Shown here in pieces: positions 1 to 9,472 of a DNA stretch of 64,000 nucleotides (position 1 is the first letter of the stretch; each line of letters begins with the position of its first letter). A program made the translations under genes and the position numbers. Location: NCBI RefSeq assembly GCF_016839145.1, contig NZ_CP069303.1, positions 4,393,001 to 4,457,000 of the forward strand, given 5' to 3'. Origin of the DNA: Shinella sp. PSBB067. GTDB taxonomy: Bacteria; Pseudomonadota; Alphaproteobacteria; Rhizobiales; Rhizobiaceae. The notes beneath the pieces were generated by a model, which was given only the letters and a program-made list of their open reading frames with translations, was not told the DNA's origin and ran no database searches.

Positions 1-226
1 GAAGGTCCGCTTCAAGCGCCTCTCCACCGCCGACATCGAGCATTACCTCGCCTCCGGCCAGTGGCGCGGCAAGGCGGGCGGCTATGCCATCCAGGGCATT
101 GCCGGCAGCTTCGTCGTCAAGCTGGTGGGCTCCTATACCAATGTCGTCGGCCTGCCCCTCTACGAGACCCTCGCCCTTCTTGCCGGCGAAGGCTTCGATG
201 TGCATGCCGGCTGGGCGGATGCCTGA
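1..226 (+). CDS. maf: Maf-like nucleotide pyrophosphatase, 3' end only
   Basis: This is the C-terminal 75 residues of a Maf/YceF-type protein; the start lies left of the window. The family hydrolyses non-canonical or canonical nucleoside triphosphates (dTTP/UTP or m7GTP types) and is linked to septum formation. What is visible is the typical Maf ending: ...[17 protein letters not shown], then [10 protein letters not shown] and [11 protein letters not shown] followed by a Tyr-Glu-Thr helix. Translation runs in frame 2 and ends in TGA at 224-226. The yacG gene begins at or just across this stop, as is common in rhizobia, so the two are probably co-transcribed. The family call is firm; the substrate class cannot be read from this part. 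Confidence 0.9.
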   Translation, partial: KVRFKRLSTADIEHYLASGQWRGKAGGYAIQGIAGSFVVKLVGSYTNVVGLPLYETLALLAGEGFDVHAGWADA

Positions 227-227
227 T

Positions 228-434
228 ATGGCGAATGGAACCGAAAAGCCTTCGGCCACCGTCGCCCCCTTGCGCAAGGCCGTGCCGTGCCCGATCTGCA
301 AGCGCCCTTCGGCGCGCGAGCACTATCCCTTCTGCTCGCCCCGTTGCCGCGACGTCGACCTCAACCGCTGGCTCTCCGGTTCCTATGCCATCCCCGTCGC
401 CGACGACGAGGCGAAAGCCGACGACGACAACTGA
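228..434 (+). CDS. yacG: DNA gyrase inhibitor YacG (zinc-binding)
   Basis: A 68-residue protein with the four-cysteine zinc site of YacG: CPIC followed about 15 residues later by CSPRC, then the DVDLNRWLSGSYAIP block that is diagnostic of the family. YacG binds GyrB and inhibits gyrase in E. coli. The C-terminus is acidic (DDEAKADDDN). Two starts are possible, ATG at 219, which overlaps the maf stop, and ATG at 228; I chose 228 because MANG follows the usual family N-terminus, but 219 is equally usable. It sits directly behind maf and ahead of tRNA-Phe, a common rhizobial order. Confidence 0.85.
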   Translation: MANGTEKPSATVAPLRKAVPCPICKRPSAREHYPFCSPRCRDVDLNRWLSGSYAIPVADDEAKADDDN

Positions 435-518
435 GCGCGCCGCGACAAGACAAAAACGCAATCTTTTCCGCGACTTGAAAAGGCCGCCATTTTTACCGCA
501 AAAAACCGCCGATAGGGC

Positions 519-546
519 TGGACACATTTTTGCAAGATGCTATAAC
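519..546 (+). promoter_or_regulatory. Likely promoter of tRNA-Phe
   Basis: TGGACA (519-524) and TATAAC (541-546) are separated by 16 bp and lie about 60 bp before the tRNA. They are the best -35/-10 pair in this gap. The match is by eye only. Confidence 0.45.
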
Positions 547-608
547 CCCGCTCGCTTCCGGGGCGAAACCAAGCGCCCCACGGATTTCAACCGAAATCCA
601 AGCCGGAT

Positions 609-684
609 GCCCGGATAGCTCAGTTGGTAGAGCAGCGGATTGAAAATCCGCGTGTCGGTGGTTCAAATCCGCCTCCGGGCACCA
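609..684 (+). tRNA. tRNA-Phe (GAA)
   Basis: A complete 76-nt cloverleaf with encoded CCA. The acceptor stem GCCCGGA (609-615) pairs with TCCGGGC (674-680). The D-arm carries AGCTCAGTTGGTAGAGC. The anticodon arm GCGGA-TTGAAAA-TCCGC places GAA as anticodon. The T-arm contains the GGTTCAAATCC motif. It stands alone behind yacG with no second tRNA nearby. Confidence 0.97.
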
Positions 685-918
685 CTTACTCCCCAAAAGA
701 AACAGCGAAGTGCCGGCAAAGCGACGCCGCGTGCACACCCAGTTGCGCTGATCTGTGTGATTTCCATCCGTCCTTCTCGGCAAATCCTCGCGATACATGG
801 GTAAAGGTTTTGCCCTTGTATCGGCGGCAGTCCGTTTCATTTTCATCAGTCTTCGCCCTGTTCGCCCCGGCCTTTTTCGGTTTAGAACTCCGGGCGAGGA
901 TTTCATGAGGAGCGGTGC

Positions 919-2079
919 GTGGCGATGATCGGGGCAGGAGAGTTTTCGCGGGGGACCTTTGTCGGGCGCGTCTGGCGGCCGGATGTGCAGGGGCCGGCGG
1001 TGGTGGTGCTGCGGGACGGGAAGCTTTGCGACATCACGTCCCGTGACATTCCCACCATGCGCGACCTTCTGGAAAAGGACGATCCGGCGGCAGCCGCGCG
1101 CGCGGCGCCCTGCGAGGCCCTCGGCCCGCTCGATGCCGTGCTGGAAGCCTCCGTCGAAAGCACCGGCGATTTCTCCCGGCTCCACCTGCTTGCGCCCAGC
1201 GATCTCCAGGCGGTGAAGGCCTGCGGCGTCACCTTCGCCCGCTCGATGATCGAGCGCGTGATCGAGGAGAAGGCGGCGGGCGATCCGGCGCTGGCGGAGA
1301 AGATGCGCACGCGCGTCACGGCCATCATCGGCGACAGCCTGCGCGACCTGAAGGCGGGTTCGCAAGCCGCCGCGAAGGTCAAGGCCGCGCTGATCGAGGA
1401 AGGCGTCTGGTCACAATATCTCGAAGTCGGCATCGGGCCGGATGCGGAGGTCTTCACCAAGGCCCCGGTGCTTGCCGCCGTCGGCTGGGGCGCATCCGTC
1501 GGCCTGCACCCGATCTCCAGGTGGAACAATCCGGAGCCGGAAGTCGTGCTCGCCGTCGACAGCGCCGGCCGCGTCAAGGGCGCGACGCTCGGCAACGACG
1601 TCAATCTGCGTGACGTCGAGGGCCGCTCGGCGCTGCTGCTCGGCAAGGCGAAGGACAACAATGCCTCCGCCGCCATCGGCCCCTTCATCCGCCTCTTCGA
1701 CGAGACCTATTCCATCGAGGACGTGCGCAAGGCCGATCTCGACCTCCTGATCGAAGGCGAGGACGGTTTCGTGCTGAAGGGCCGCAGCACCATGCGCGAG
1801 ATCAGCCGCGATCCGCTCGATCTCGTTTCCCAGACCATCGGCAGGCATCACCAGTATCCGGATGGCTTCATGCTGTTCATGGGCACGCTGTTCGCGCCCG
1901 TCGAGGACCGCGACGCGCCGGGGCAGGGCTTCACCCACAGGATGGGCGACCGGGTGACGATCTCCAATGCGGAGCTCGGCGCGCTGGTCAACACCGTGCG
2001 CCTTTCCACCGAATGCCCGCCATGGACCTTCGGCGTCGCGGCGCTGATGCGCAACCTCGTCTCGCGCGGCCTTCTCTGA
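919..2079 (+). CDS. Fumarylacetoacetate hydrolase (FAH) fold family protein
   Basis: A 386-residue protein of the FAH superfamily, whose members hydrolyse acylpyruvates or dehydrate 2-keto-3-deoxy sugar acids using a divalent metal. The C-terminal half has the family landmarks: an HPISRWNNPEPEVVLAV stretch with the metal-binding Glu-x-Glu, GNDVNLRDVEGRSALLLGKAKD, and a closing GDRVTISNAELGALVN. The length of about 385 residues resembles the bacterial sugar-acid dehydratase branch (2-keto-3-deoxyxylonate or -arabonate type) more than classic tyrosine-pathway FAH, but no sugar genes lie beside it, so the substrate is open. The start is a GTG at 919 or an ATG at 925; both give the same protein within two residues. 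The gene is monocistronic. Confidence 0.85.
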   Translation: MAMIGAGEFSRGTFVGRVWRPDVQGPAVVVLRDGKLCDITSRDIPTMRDLLEKDDPAAAARAAPCEALGPLDAVLEASVESTGDFSRLHLLAPSDLQAVKACGVTFARSMIERVIEEKAAGDPALAEKMRTRVTAIIGDSLRDLKAGSQAAAKVKAALIEEGVWSQYLEVGIGPDAEVFTKAPVLAAVGWGASVGLHPISRWNNPEPEVVLAVDSAGRVKGATLGNDVNLRDVEGRSALLLGKAKDNNASAAIGPFIRLFDETYSIEDVRKADLDLLIEGEDGFVLKGRSTMREISRDPLDLVSQTIGRHHQYPDGFMLFMGTLFAPVEDRDAPGQGFTHRMGDRVTISNAELGALVNTVRLSTECPPWTFGVAALMRNLVSRGLL

Positions 2080-2103
2080 TGCATTCTTGAATGCATGATC
2101 TGT

Positions 2104-2123
2104 GGCCCCGAAAATAAGGGGCC
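2104..2123 (+). terminator. GC hairpin behind the FAH-family gene
   Basis: GGCCCC (2104-2109) and GGGGCC (2118-2123) form a perfect 6-bp stem with an 8-nt A-rich loop. There is no U-tract after it, so it is a weak terminator candidate or simply a structured end of the upstream mRNA. Confidence 0.35.
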
Positions 2124-2218
2124 GCTCCTCCCAATCCCCGCCAAAGCGACTACATTAGGGAAGTGGCTTTCGTGGAGGAGGGCCTGCGGGCCGCCGCGCG
2201 GCCGCGAGGGAGGACGAC

Positions 2219-3381
2219 ATGTATGACGCCGGCATGAGCTTCGGGCTTGGCGAGGATATCGAGGCGCTGCGCGAGAGCGTGCGGCGCTTTGCGGCCGACA
2301 GGATCGCCCCGCAGGCCGCCGCGATCGACCGCAGCAACGATTTTCCGATGCCGCTCTGGCGGGAGCTGGGCGATCTCGGCCTCCTCGGCATCACCGCGCC
2401 GGAAAGTTTCGGCGGCGCCGGCATGGGCTATCTCGCCCATTGCGTGGCCATGGAGGAGATCAGCCGCGCCTCGGCCTCGGTCGGCCTCAGCTACGGCGCC
2501 CATTCCAATCTCTGCGTCAACCAGATCGTCCGCAATGCCAGTAAGGAGCAGCGGGAACGGTACCTGCCCAAGCTGATCTCCGGCGAACATGTCGGTGCGC
2601 TCGCCATGTCCGAGCCGGGCGCGGGGTCGGATGTCGTCTCGATGAGGCTGCGGGCGGAAAAGAGTGGGTCGCGCTATATCCTCAACGGCAGCAAGATGTG
2701 GATCACCAACGGGCCGGATGCGGACGTGCTGGTGGTCTATGCCAAGACCGATCCCGAAGCCGGCCCGCGCGGCATCACCGCCTTCCTCGTCGAGAAGGGC
2801 TTCAACGGCTTTTCCACCGCGCAGAAGCTCGACAAGCTCGGCATGCGCGGTTCCAATACCTGCGAGCTGGTCTTCACCGACTGCGAGGTGCCGGAGGAGA
2901 ACGTGATGGGCACCGTGGGGCGCGGCGTCAACGTGCTGATGTCCGGCCTCGATTACGAGCGCGTCGTGCTGTCCGGCGGCCCGCTCGGCATCATGGCCGC
3001 CTGCCTCGATGTCGTCGTGCCCTATCTTCACGAGCGCAAGCAGTTCGACCGGCCCATCGGCGAGTTCCAGCTCATGCAGGGCAAGGTGGCCGACATGTAT
3101 GTCGCGCTCAATGCCTGCCGCGCCTATGTCTATGCGGTGGCGAGCGCCTGCGACCGCGGCGAGACGACGCGCAAGGACGCCGCCGGCTGCATCCTCCATT
3201 CCGCCGAGATGGCGACCAGGCTGGCGCTGGAGGCCATCCAGTCGCTCGGCGGCAACGGCTATATCAACGACTATCCGACCGGCCGGCTGCTGCGCGACGC
3301 CAAGCTCTACGAGATCGGCGCCGGCACCTCGGAAATCCGCCGCATGCTGATCGGCCGCGAAATCTTCCAGGAGACGCTGTG

Positions 3382-3382
<1 letters not shown>
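2219..3382 (+). CDS. ivd: Isovaleryl-CoA dehydrogenase
   Basis: A 387-residue flavoprotein of the acyl-CoA dehydrogenase family that oxidises isovaleryl-CoA to 3-methylcrotonyl-CoA in leucine breakdown, passing electrons to ETF. It shows [13 protein letters not shown] (substrate/FAD loop), [17 protein letters not shown], and [22 protein letters not shown] near the C-terminus as shorter recognisable blocks. The catalytic base is at the unusual helix-G position of isovaleryl-CoA dehydrogenases, Glu247 in [14 protein letters not shown], rather than the C-terminal Glu of most relatives, which separates it from other ACADs. A GGGAGGA ribosome site precedes the ATG. It is the first gene of the operon, and its stop overlaps the mccB start (TGATG). 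Confidence 0.95.
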
Positions 3383-4989
<1,607 letters not shown>

Positions 4990-5001
4990 AGGAGGCAAGT
5001 C

Positions 5002-5385
5002 ATGAAACGCGAATCGATCAATGCCAAAAATGCACCCGCCCCGCGCGGCGGCTATTCGCAGGCCGTGAAGATCGAGGATTTCAAGACGCTGGTCTTCGTC
5101 AGCGGCCAGATCCCCGTCTCGGACGACGACAAGGTGCCGGAGACGTTCGAGGATCAGGCGCGGCTCGTCTGGCGCAATGTCGACGCGCAGCTGAAGGCGG
5201 CGGGTATGACGAAGGCGGACCTCGTCAAGGTCACGACCTTCCTGTCCGACCGGCACCACGCCACCGCCAACCGCGAGATCCGCAGCGAATATCTCGGCGC
5301 CCTCGCGCCGGCGATGAGCGTCGTCATCACCTCGATCTTCGACGGAAAATGGCTGCTGGAAGTCGAAGCCGTCGCAGCCCAGTGA
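5002..5385 (+). CDS. RidA/YjgF-family protein inside the leucine operon
   Basis: A 127-residue member of the RidA/YjgF/UK114 family, which as trimers deaminate reactive enamine/imine intermediates or serve other roles. Family marks are GGYSQAVK, LVFVSGQIP, QARLVWRNVDAQLKAAG and a closing LEVEAVA. The arginine that defines the deaminase-active Rid1-3 groups (PARS in E. coli RidA) is replaced: the same place reads PAMSVV. It therefore probably belongs to a Rid group without proven 2-aminoacrylate deaminase activity. It lies 12 bp after mccB and 14 bp before mccA, so it is surely co-expressed with the carboxylase. Its job there is unknown. Confidence 0.85.
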   Translation: MKRESINAKNAPAPRGGYSQAVKIEDFKTLVFVSGQIPVSDDDKVPETFEDQARLVWRNVDAQLKAAGMTKADLVKVTTFLSDRHHATANREIRSEYLGALAPAMSVVITSIFDGKWLLEVEAVAAQ

Positions 5386-5399
5386 GAAGCGGAGCCGGG

Positions 5400-7385
5400 A
5401 TGTTCAGGAAGATCCTCATCGCCAATCGCGGCGAAATCGCCTGCCGCATCATCCGCACCGCAAGGCGCATGGGTGTGGCGACGGTCGCCGTCTATTCGGA
5501 TGCCGACCGGGCGGCGCTGCATGTCGGCATGGCCGACGAGGCGATTCGCATCGGCCCGGCGGAGGCGGCGAAGAGCTACCTGAACGGCCCGGCGATCATC
5601 GAGGCGGCAAAGGCGAGCGGTGCCGAGGCGGTGCATCCCGGCTACGGCTTCTTTTCTGAAAACCCCGATTTCGTCGAGGCGGTGGAGGCCGCCCGCCTCG
5701 TCTTCATCGGCCCCTCCGCCAACGCCATCCGCGCCATGGGCCTCAAGGACGCCGCCAAGGCGCTGATGGAGAAGGCCGGCGTGCCCGTCGTGCCCGGCTA
5801 CCACGGCGACAGGCAGGAGGCGGCCTTCCTTGCTGGCGAGGCGGCGGCCATCGGCTATCCCGTGCTGATCAAGGCGCGCGCCGGCGGCGGCGGCAAGGGC
5901 ATGCGGCGGGTGGATGACCCCGCCGATTTCTCCGCCGCGCTGGAAAGCGCCCGCCGCGAGGCCGAAAGCGCCTTCGGCGACGGCCGCGTGCTGGTCGAGA
6001 AATACATGGCCAAGCCCCGCCATATCGAGGTGCAGGTCTTCGGCGACGGGCAGGGCGATGTCGTGCACCTCTTTGAGCGCGACTGCTCGCTCCAGCGCCG
6101 CCACCAGAAGGTGATCGAGGAAGCGCCCGCACCCGGCATGACGGCGGAGATGCGCGCGGCAATGGGCGCGGCGGCCGTGCGTGCCGCGGCGGCGATCGGC
6201 TATAGCGGTGCGGGAACCTTGGAATTCATCGCCGACGTCTCCGAAGGGCTCCGGCAGGACCGCTTCTATTTCATGGAAATGAATACCCGCCTGCAGGTGG
6301 AGCATCCGGTGACCGAGGCGATCACCGGCCTCGATCTGGTCGAATGGCAGCTCCGCGTTGCCGCGGGCGAGCCCCTGCCGAAGCGGCAGGAGGAACTGGC
6401 CATCGACGGCTGGGCCTTCGAGGCGCGGCTCTATGCGGAAAATCCGGCCCGCGACTTCCTGCCGGCGACCGGCCGCCTTTCCGTCTTCGATGTGCCGCAG
6501 CGCGTGCGCGTGGATTCCGGCGTGCAGGCCGGCGATGTCATCACCCCCTATTACGATCCGATGATCGCCAAGGTGATCGCCCATGGCCGCGACCGCGCCG
6601 AGGCGCTGGCAAGGCTCGAAGGAGCGCTCCGGCAATGCCGCGTCGGCGGGCTGGTGACCAATGCCGGCTTCCTCGCCCGCCTCTGCCGCCTGCCGGCCTT
6701 CGCGGCGGGCGATGTCGATACGGGCCTGATCGGCCGCGCGGGCGAAAGCCTGCTGGCGGAGCCGGATGCCTCCGAGGAGGCCTTCGCGCTCGCCGCCTTC
6801 TCGGCGCTCGGCTTCCTCGAAGCCGCCACTGAACCCGATCCCTGGGGGCGGCTGCGCGGTTTCCGGCTCTGGGGCGAGGCGGCGCGAACGGTCTTCCTCG
6901 ATCACGGCGGCGTGGAACATGCGCTGCGCGTGACGATCCGCGGCAAGGAGAATTTCCGGGTCGAGCACAACGGCCTTGCGACGGACCTGCGCCTGCACTC
7001 CGTCGACGGAGCGTCCCTCCAGGTGGATGTCGACGGCCATATCCTCCCGGCGACGGTTCACCGCGATGGGTCAGCCATCTCCGTCTTCTTCGGCGGCCAC
7101 GGCCATGCCTTCGCGATTGCCGGAGAGGCCGGCCACCACGGGGACGCGGCGGCGGGCGGCGACCGGCTTTCGGCGCCGATGCCGGGGCTGGTGCGGATCG
7201 TGACGGTGGAGCCGGGCGCGCGCGTCGCAAGGGGCGAGCCGCTCGTCACCATGGAGGCGATGAAGATGGAACTGGTGCTGGCCGCTCCGCGCGACGGCGT
7301 GGTGGCGGCAGTGCCGGTGGCGGTGGGCGACCAGGTGGCGGAAGGCGCGCTGCTTCTTGCGCTGGAGCCCGAGGAGGCGATATGA
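5400..7385 (+). CDS. mccA: Methylcrotonoyl-CoA carboxylase alpha (biotin carboxylase/BCCP) subunit
   Basis: A 661-residue biotin-dependent subunit. In order: biotin carboxylase N domain starting KILIANRGEIACRIIRTARR; the ATP-grasp domain with KARAGGGGKGMR glycine loop, HIEVQVFGD and EMNTRLQVEHPVTE; the biotin carboxylase C domain with RLYAENPARDFLP; an MCC-type middle domain; and a C-terminal biotinyl domain with TMEAMKMELVL, where Lys622 would carry biotin. It supplies carboxybiotin to the beta subunit. The ATG at 5400 follows RidA by 14 bp, and the TGA at 7383-7385 overlaps the start of the lyase gene in an ATGA junction. Confidence 0.95.
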   Translation: MFRKILIANRGEIACRIIRTARRMGVATVAVYSDADRAALHVGMADEAIRIGPAEAAKSYLNGPAIIEAAKASGAEAVHPGYGFFSENPDFVEAVEAARLVFIGPSANAIRAMGLKDAAKALMEKAGVPVVPGYHGDRQEAAFLAGEAAAIGYPVLIKARAGGGGKGMRRVDDPADFSAALESARREAESAFGDGRVLVEKYMAKPRHIEVQVFGDGQGDVVHLFERDCSLQRRHQKVIEEAPAPGMTAEMRAAMGAAAVRAAAAIGYSGAGTLEFIADVSEGLRQDRFYFMEMNTRLQVEHPVTEAITGLDLVEWQLRVAAGEPLPKRQEELAIDGWAFEARLYAENPARDFLPATGRLSVFDVPQRVRVDSGVQAGDVITPYYDPMIAKVIAHGRDRAEALARLEGALRQCRVGGLVTNAGFLARLCRLPAFAAGDVDTGLIGRAGESLLAEPDASEEAFALAAFSALGFLEAATEPDPWGRLRGFRLWGEAARTVFLDHGGVEHALRVTIRGKENFRVEHNGLATDLRLHSVDGASLQVDVDGHILPATVHRDGSAISVFFGGHGHAFAIAGEAGHHGDAAAGGDRLSAPMPGLVRIVTVEPGARVARGEPLVTMEAMKMELVLAAPRDGVVAAVPVAVGDQVAEGALLLALEPEEAI

Positions 7386-8257
7386 AGCGGCGCATCGAAA
7401 TCGTCGAAATGGCGGCCCGCGACGGCCTGCAGAACGAAAAGGCGATCATTCCGGCCGCCGACAAGATCGCGCTGATCGGCCTCCTGTCCGGCTGCGGCTT
7501 CCGACGCATCGAGGCGACGAGTTTCGTCAGTCCGAAATGGGTGCCGCAGCTCGCCGACGGCGCCGAGGTGATGGCCGGCATTCGCCGCCGTTCGGGCGTT
7601 TCCTATTCAGCGCTGGTGCCCAACATGAAGGGCTACGAGGCCGCGCGGGCGGCCCGCGCCGACGAGGTCGCCGTCTTCCTCTCGGCCTCTGAGGGCTTTT
7701 CGCGCGCTAACCTCAACTGCTCGATCGCCGAAAGCATCGAACGCGCCCGCCCGGTCGCGGAAGCGGCGCGGCGGGACGGTATTCCGCTGCGCGGCTATGT
7801 CAGCTGCGTCGTGCGCTGCCCCTATGACGGGCCGGTCGCGCCGCAGGCCGTGGCGGCGGTCGCCCGCCAGCTCCTCGACCTCGGTTGCCATGAGGTGAGC
7901 CTCGGCGACACGATCGGGCGCGGCTGGCCGAGCGAGGTGGCGGCCATGCTGGAGGCGGTGCTCGCCACCGCCGCGCCGGAAAACCTCGCCGGCCATTTCC
8001 ACGATACGAGCGGAATGGCGCTCGACAATATCCGCGTCGCGCTCGATCATGGGCTGTCCGTCTTCGACGCCTCGGTCGGTGGGCTCGGCGGCTGCCCCTT
8101 CGCGCCCGGCGCGCGCGGCAATGTGGATACGCTCGCCGTCGCCGACATGCTGGCCGAGACGGATTACGAGACGGGGCTCGACCCGGAAAAGCTCGCCGCT
8201 GCCGCGGCCTTCGCCCGCCGCATCACCGGCATGCATCATGAGGAGGTGCAGCCATGA
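7382..8257 (+). CDS. mvaB: Hydroxymethylglutaryl-CoA lyase
   Basis: A 291-residue DRE-TIM metallolyase that splits HMG-CoA into acetoacetate and acetyl-CoA, the final step of leucine degradation. It begins IEIVEMAARDGLQNEK, where the Arg-Asp pair binds metal and substrate, carries HEVSLGDTIGRG, AGHFHDTSGMA (metal-binding His-x-His), and the glycine loop GLGGCPFAPGARGN with the catalytic Cys238. The length is usual for bacterial enzymes. Both its start and its stop lie in four-base ATGA overlaps with mccA and the hydratase gene, so it is translationally coupled on both sides. Confidence 0.95.
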   Translation: MKRRIEIVEMAARDGLQNEKAIIPAADKIALIGLLSGCGFRRIEATSFVSPKWVPQLADGAEVMAGIRRRSGVSYSALVPNMKGYEAARAARADEVAVFLSASEGFSRANLNCSIAESIERARPVAEAARRDGIPLRGYVSCVVRCPYDGPVAPQAVAAVARQLLDLGCHEVSLGDTIGRGWPSEVAAMLEAVLATAAPENLAGHFHDTSGMALDNIRVALDHGLSVFDASVGGLGGCPFAPGARGNVDTLAVADMLAETDYETGLDPEKLAAAAAFARRITGMHHEEVQP

Positions 8258-9054
8258 ACTTCGAGACGATTTCCGTATCCGTCGACCGGCGCGGCGTCGC
8301 CGCCCTGACGCTCCGCCGCCACGCCCAGCACAATGCGCTGTCCGGCCTGATGATCCGCGAACTGACGGCCGTCGCGGGCCTGCTTGCCGAGGACCGGGCG
8401 GTGCGCGTCGTCGTCCTCACCGGGGAGGGCGAGAGTTTCTGCGCCGGCGGCGACCTCAACTGGATGAAGGAGCAGATCGCCGCGACGCGCGAGGAGCGCA
8501 TCGCCGAGGCGCGCCGCCTCGCGCTGATGCTGAAGGCCCTGCGCGACCTGTCGAAGCCGCTCGTCGCCCGCGTCAACGGGCAGGCCTATGGCGGCGGTGT
8601 CGGGCTCATCAGCGTCTGCGATGCGGCGATCGCCGTGGAGGGCGCCCGCTTCGGCCTCACCGAAACCCGCCTCGGCCTCATCCCGGCGACGATCAGCCCC
8701 TATGTCGCCGCACGCATCGGCCCCGCGGCCTTCCTGCGCTTCGCCACCTCCGCCCGCCTGTTCGATACGGCGGCCGCGCGCGACATCGGCCTCGTGAGCC
8801 GCATCGTGGCGCCGGAGGCGCTGGACGAGGCCGTGGAGGCGGAGATCGTTCCCTATTTCGCAGCCTCGCCAAATGCAGTCGCGGCGGCAAAAGCGCTCGC
8901 CCATGCGCTCGCCCCGCCCATCGACGACAAGGTCATCGAGATGACGCTGACCCGGCTTGCCGATACCTGGGAGACGCCCGAGGCGGGGGAGGGGATTTCG
9001 GCCTTTCTGGAGAAGCGCAAGCCGGGCTGGGTATTGGCCGACGCGAAGGCGTGA
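8254..9054 (+). CDS. liuC: Enoyl-CoA hydratase family, probable methylglutaconyl-CoA hydratase
   Basis: A 266-residue crotonase-fold protein. It has the two oxyanion-hole regions, HNALSGLMIREL at the front and GEGESFCAGGDLNWMKE, and the VNGQAYGGGVGLISVCDAAIA segment with its catalytic Glu-region replaced as in many hydratases of this branch, followed by ARFGLTETRLGLIPATISP. Sequence alone would give enoyl-CoA hydratase; placement between MCC and HMG-CoA lyase genes points to hydration of 3-methylglutaconyl-CoA to HMG-CoA. It is the last gene of the operon, joined to mvaB by an ATGA overlap, and is followed by a repeat-rich gap. Confidence 0.88.
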   Translation: MNFETISVSVDRRGVAALTLRRHAQHNALSGLMIRELTAVAGLLAEDRAVRVVVLTGEGESFCAGGDLNWMKEQIAATREERIAEARRLALMLKALRDLSKPLVARVNGQAYGGGVGLISVCDAAIAVEGARFGLTETRLGLIPATISPYVAARIGPAAFLRFATSARLFDTAAARDIGLVSRIVAPEALDEAVEAEIVPYFAASPNAVAAAKALAHALAPPIDDKVIEMTLTRLADTWETPEAGEGISAFLEKRKPGWVLADAKA

Positions 9055-9072
9055 CGTTGCGGGTTTGGCTTG

Positions 9073-9445
9073 CCCCTCACCCTAACCCTCTCCCCGCAAG
9101 CGGGGAGAGGGGACTTGCCCCACGCAACGTTGGAAGTTTGGGAAACCGTTGTGGCATATCCCCTTCTCCCCAGCGGGGAGAAGGTGCCGGCAGGCGGATG
9201 AGGGGGATGCCGAAGGCAGAAAGAAAAGTTTCTTTTTGCCGCCCCCTCATCCGACCCTTCGGGCCACCTTCTCCCCGGGGGGAGAAGGGAAGGACGGCGA
9301 CGTCGAATTCCATATGCGATGACCCTTCCGCCTACGGGGAGCAGGGCGTACCCCACTTGCGGCCATTGGTTGAGGAAACCGGGGTAGCATATCTCCTTCG
9401 CCCCGCTTGCGGGGAGAAGGTGGCCGGCAGGCCGGATGAGGGGCA
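9073..9445. repeat. Cluster of RIME-like palindromic intergenic repeats
   Basis: The 418-bp gap between liuC and pbpC holds at least four related palindromic units. Unit 1 has CTCTCCCCGC-AA-GCGGGGAGAG (9088-9109). Unit 2 (about 9160-9208) and unit 3 (about 9241-9290) carry the CCTTCTCCCC...GGGGAGAAGG palindrome joined to a GGCGGATGAGGGG tail and lie in opposite orientation, so together they make a large inverted repeat. Unit 4 (about 9391-9445) repeats the palindrome with GTGGCCGGCAGGCCGGATG. Such elements are known as RIMEs in rhizobia. They may act as bidirectional terminators or mRNA-end stabilisers here, between two converging transcripts. No gene is seen in the gap. Confidence 0.8.
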
Positions 9446-9472
9446 GACCTCGCCCGATTAGAAGCGTCTCCC

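Noticed and set aside
624..908. 94-codon frame starting inside the tRNA
   Set aside because: The start lies in the tRNA and the product has no sensible features; the region 685-918 holds nothing I can support.
493..1365. 290-codon minus-strand frame across tRNA-Phe
   Set aside because: It overlaps the complete tRNA and the FAH gene and has no recognisable domain.
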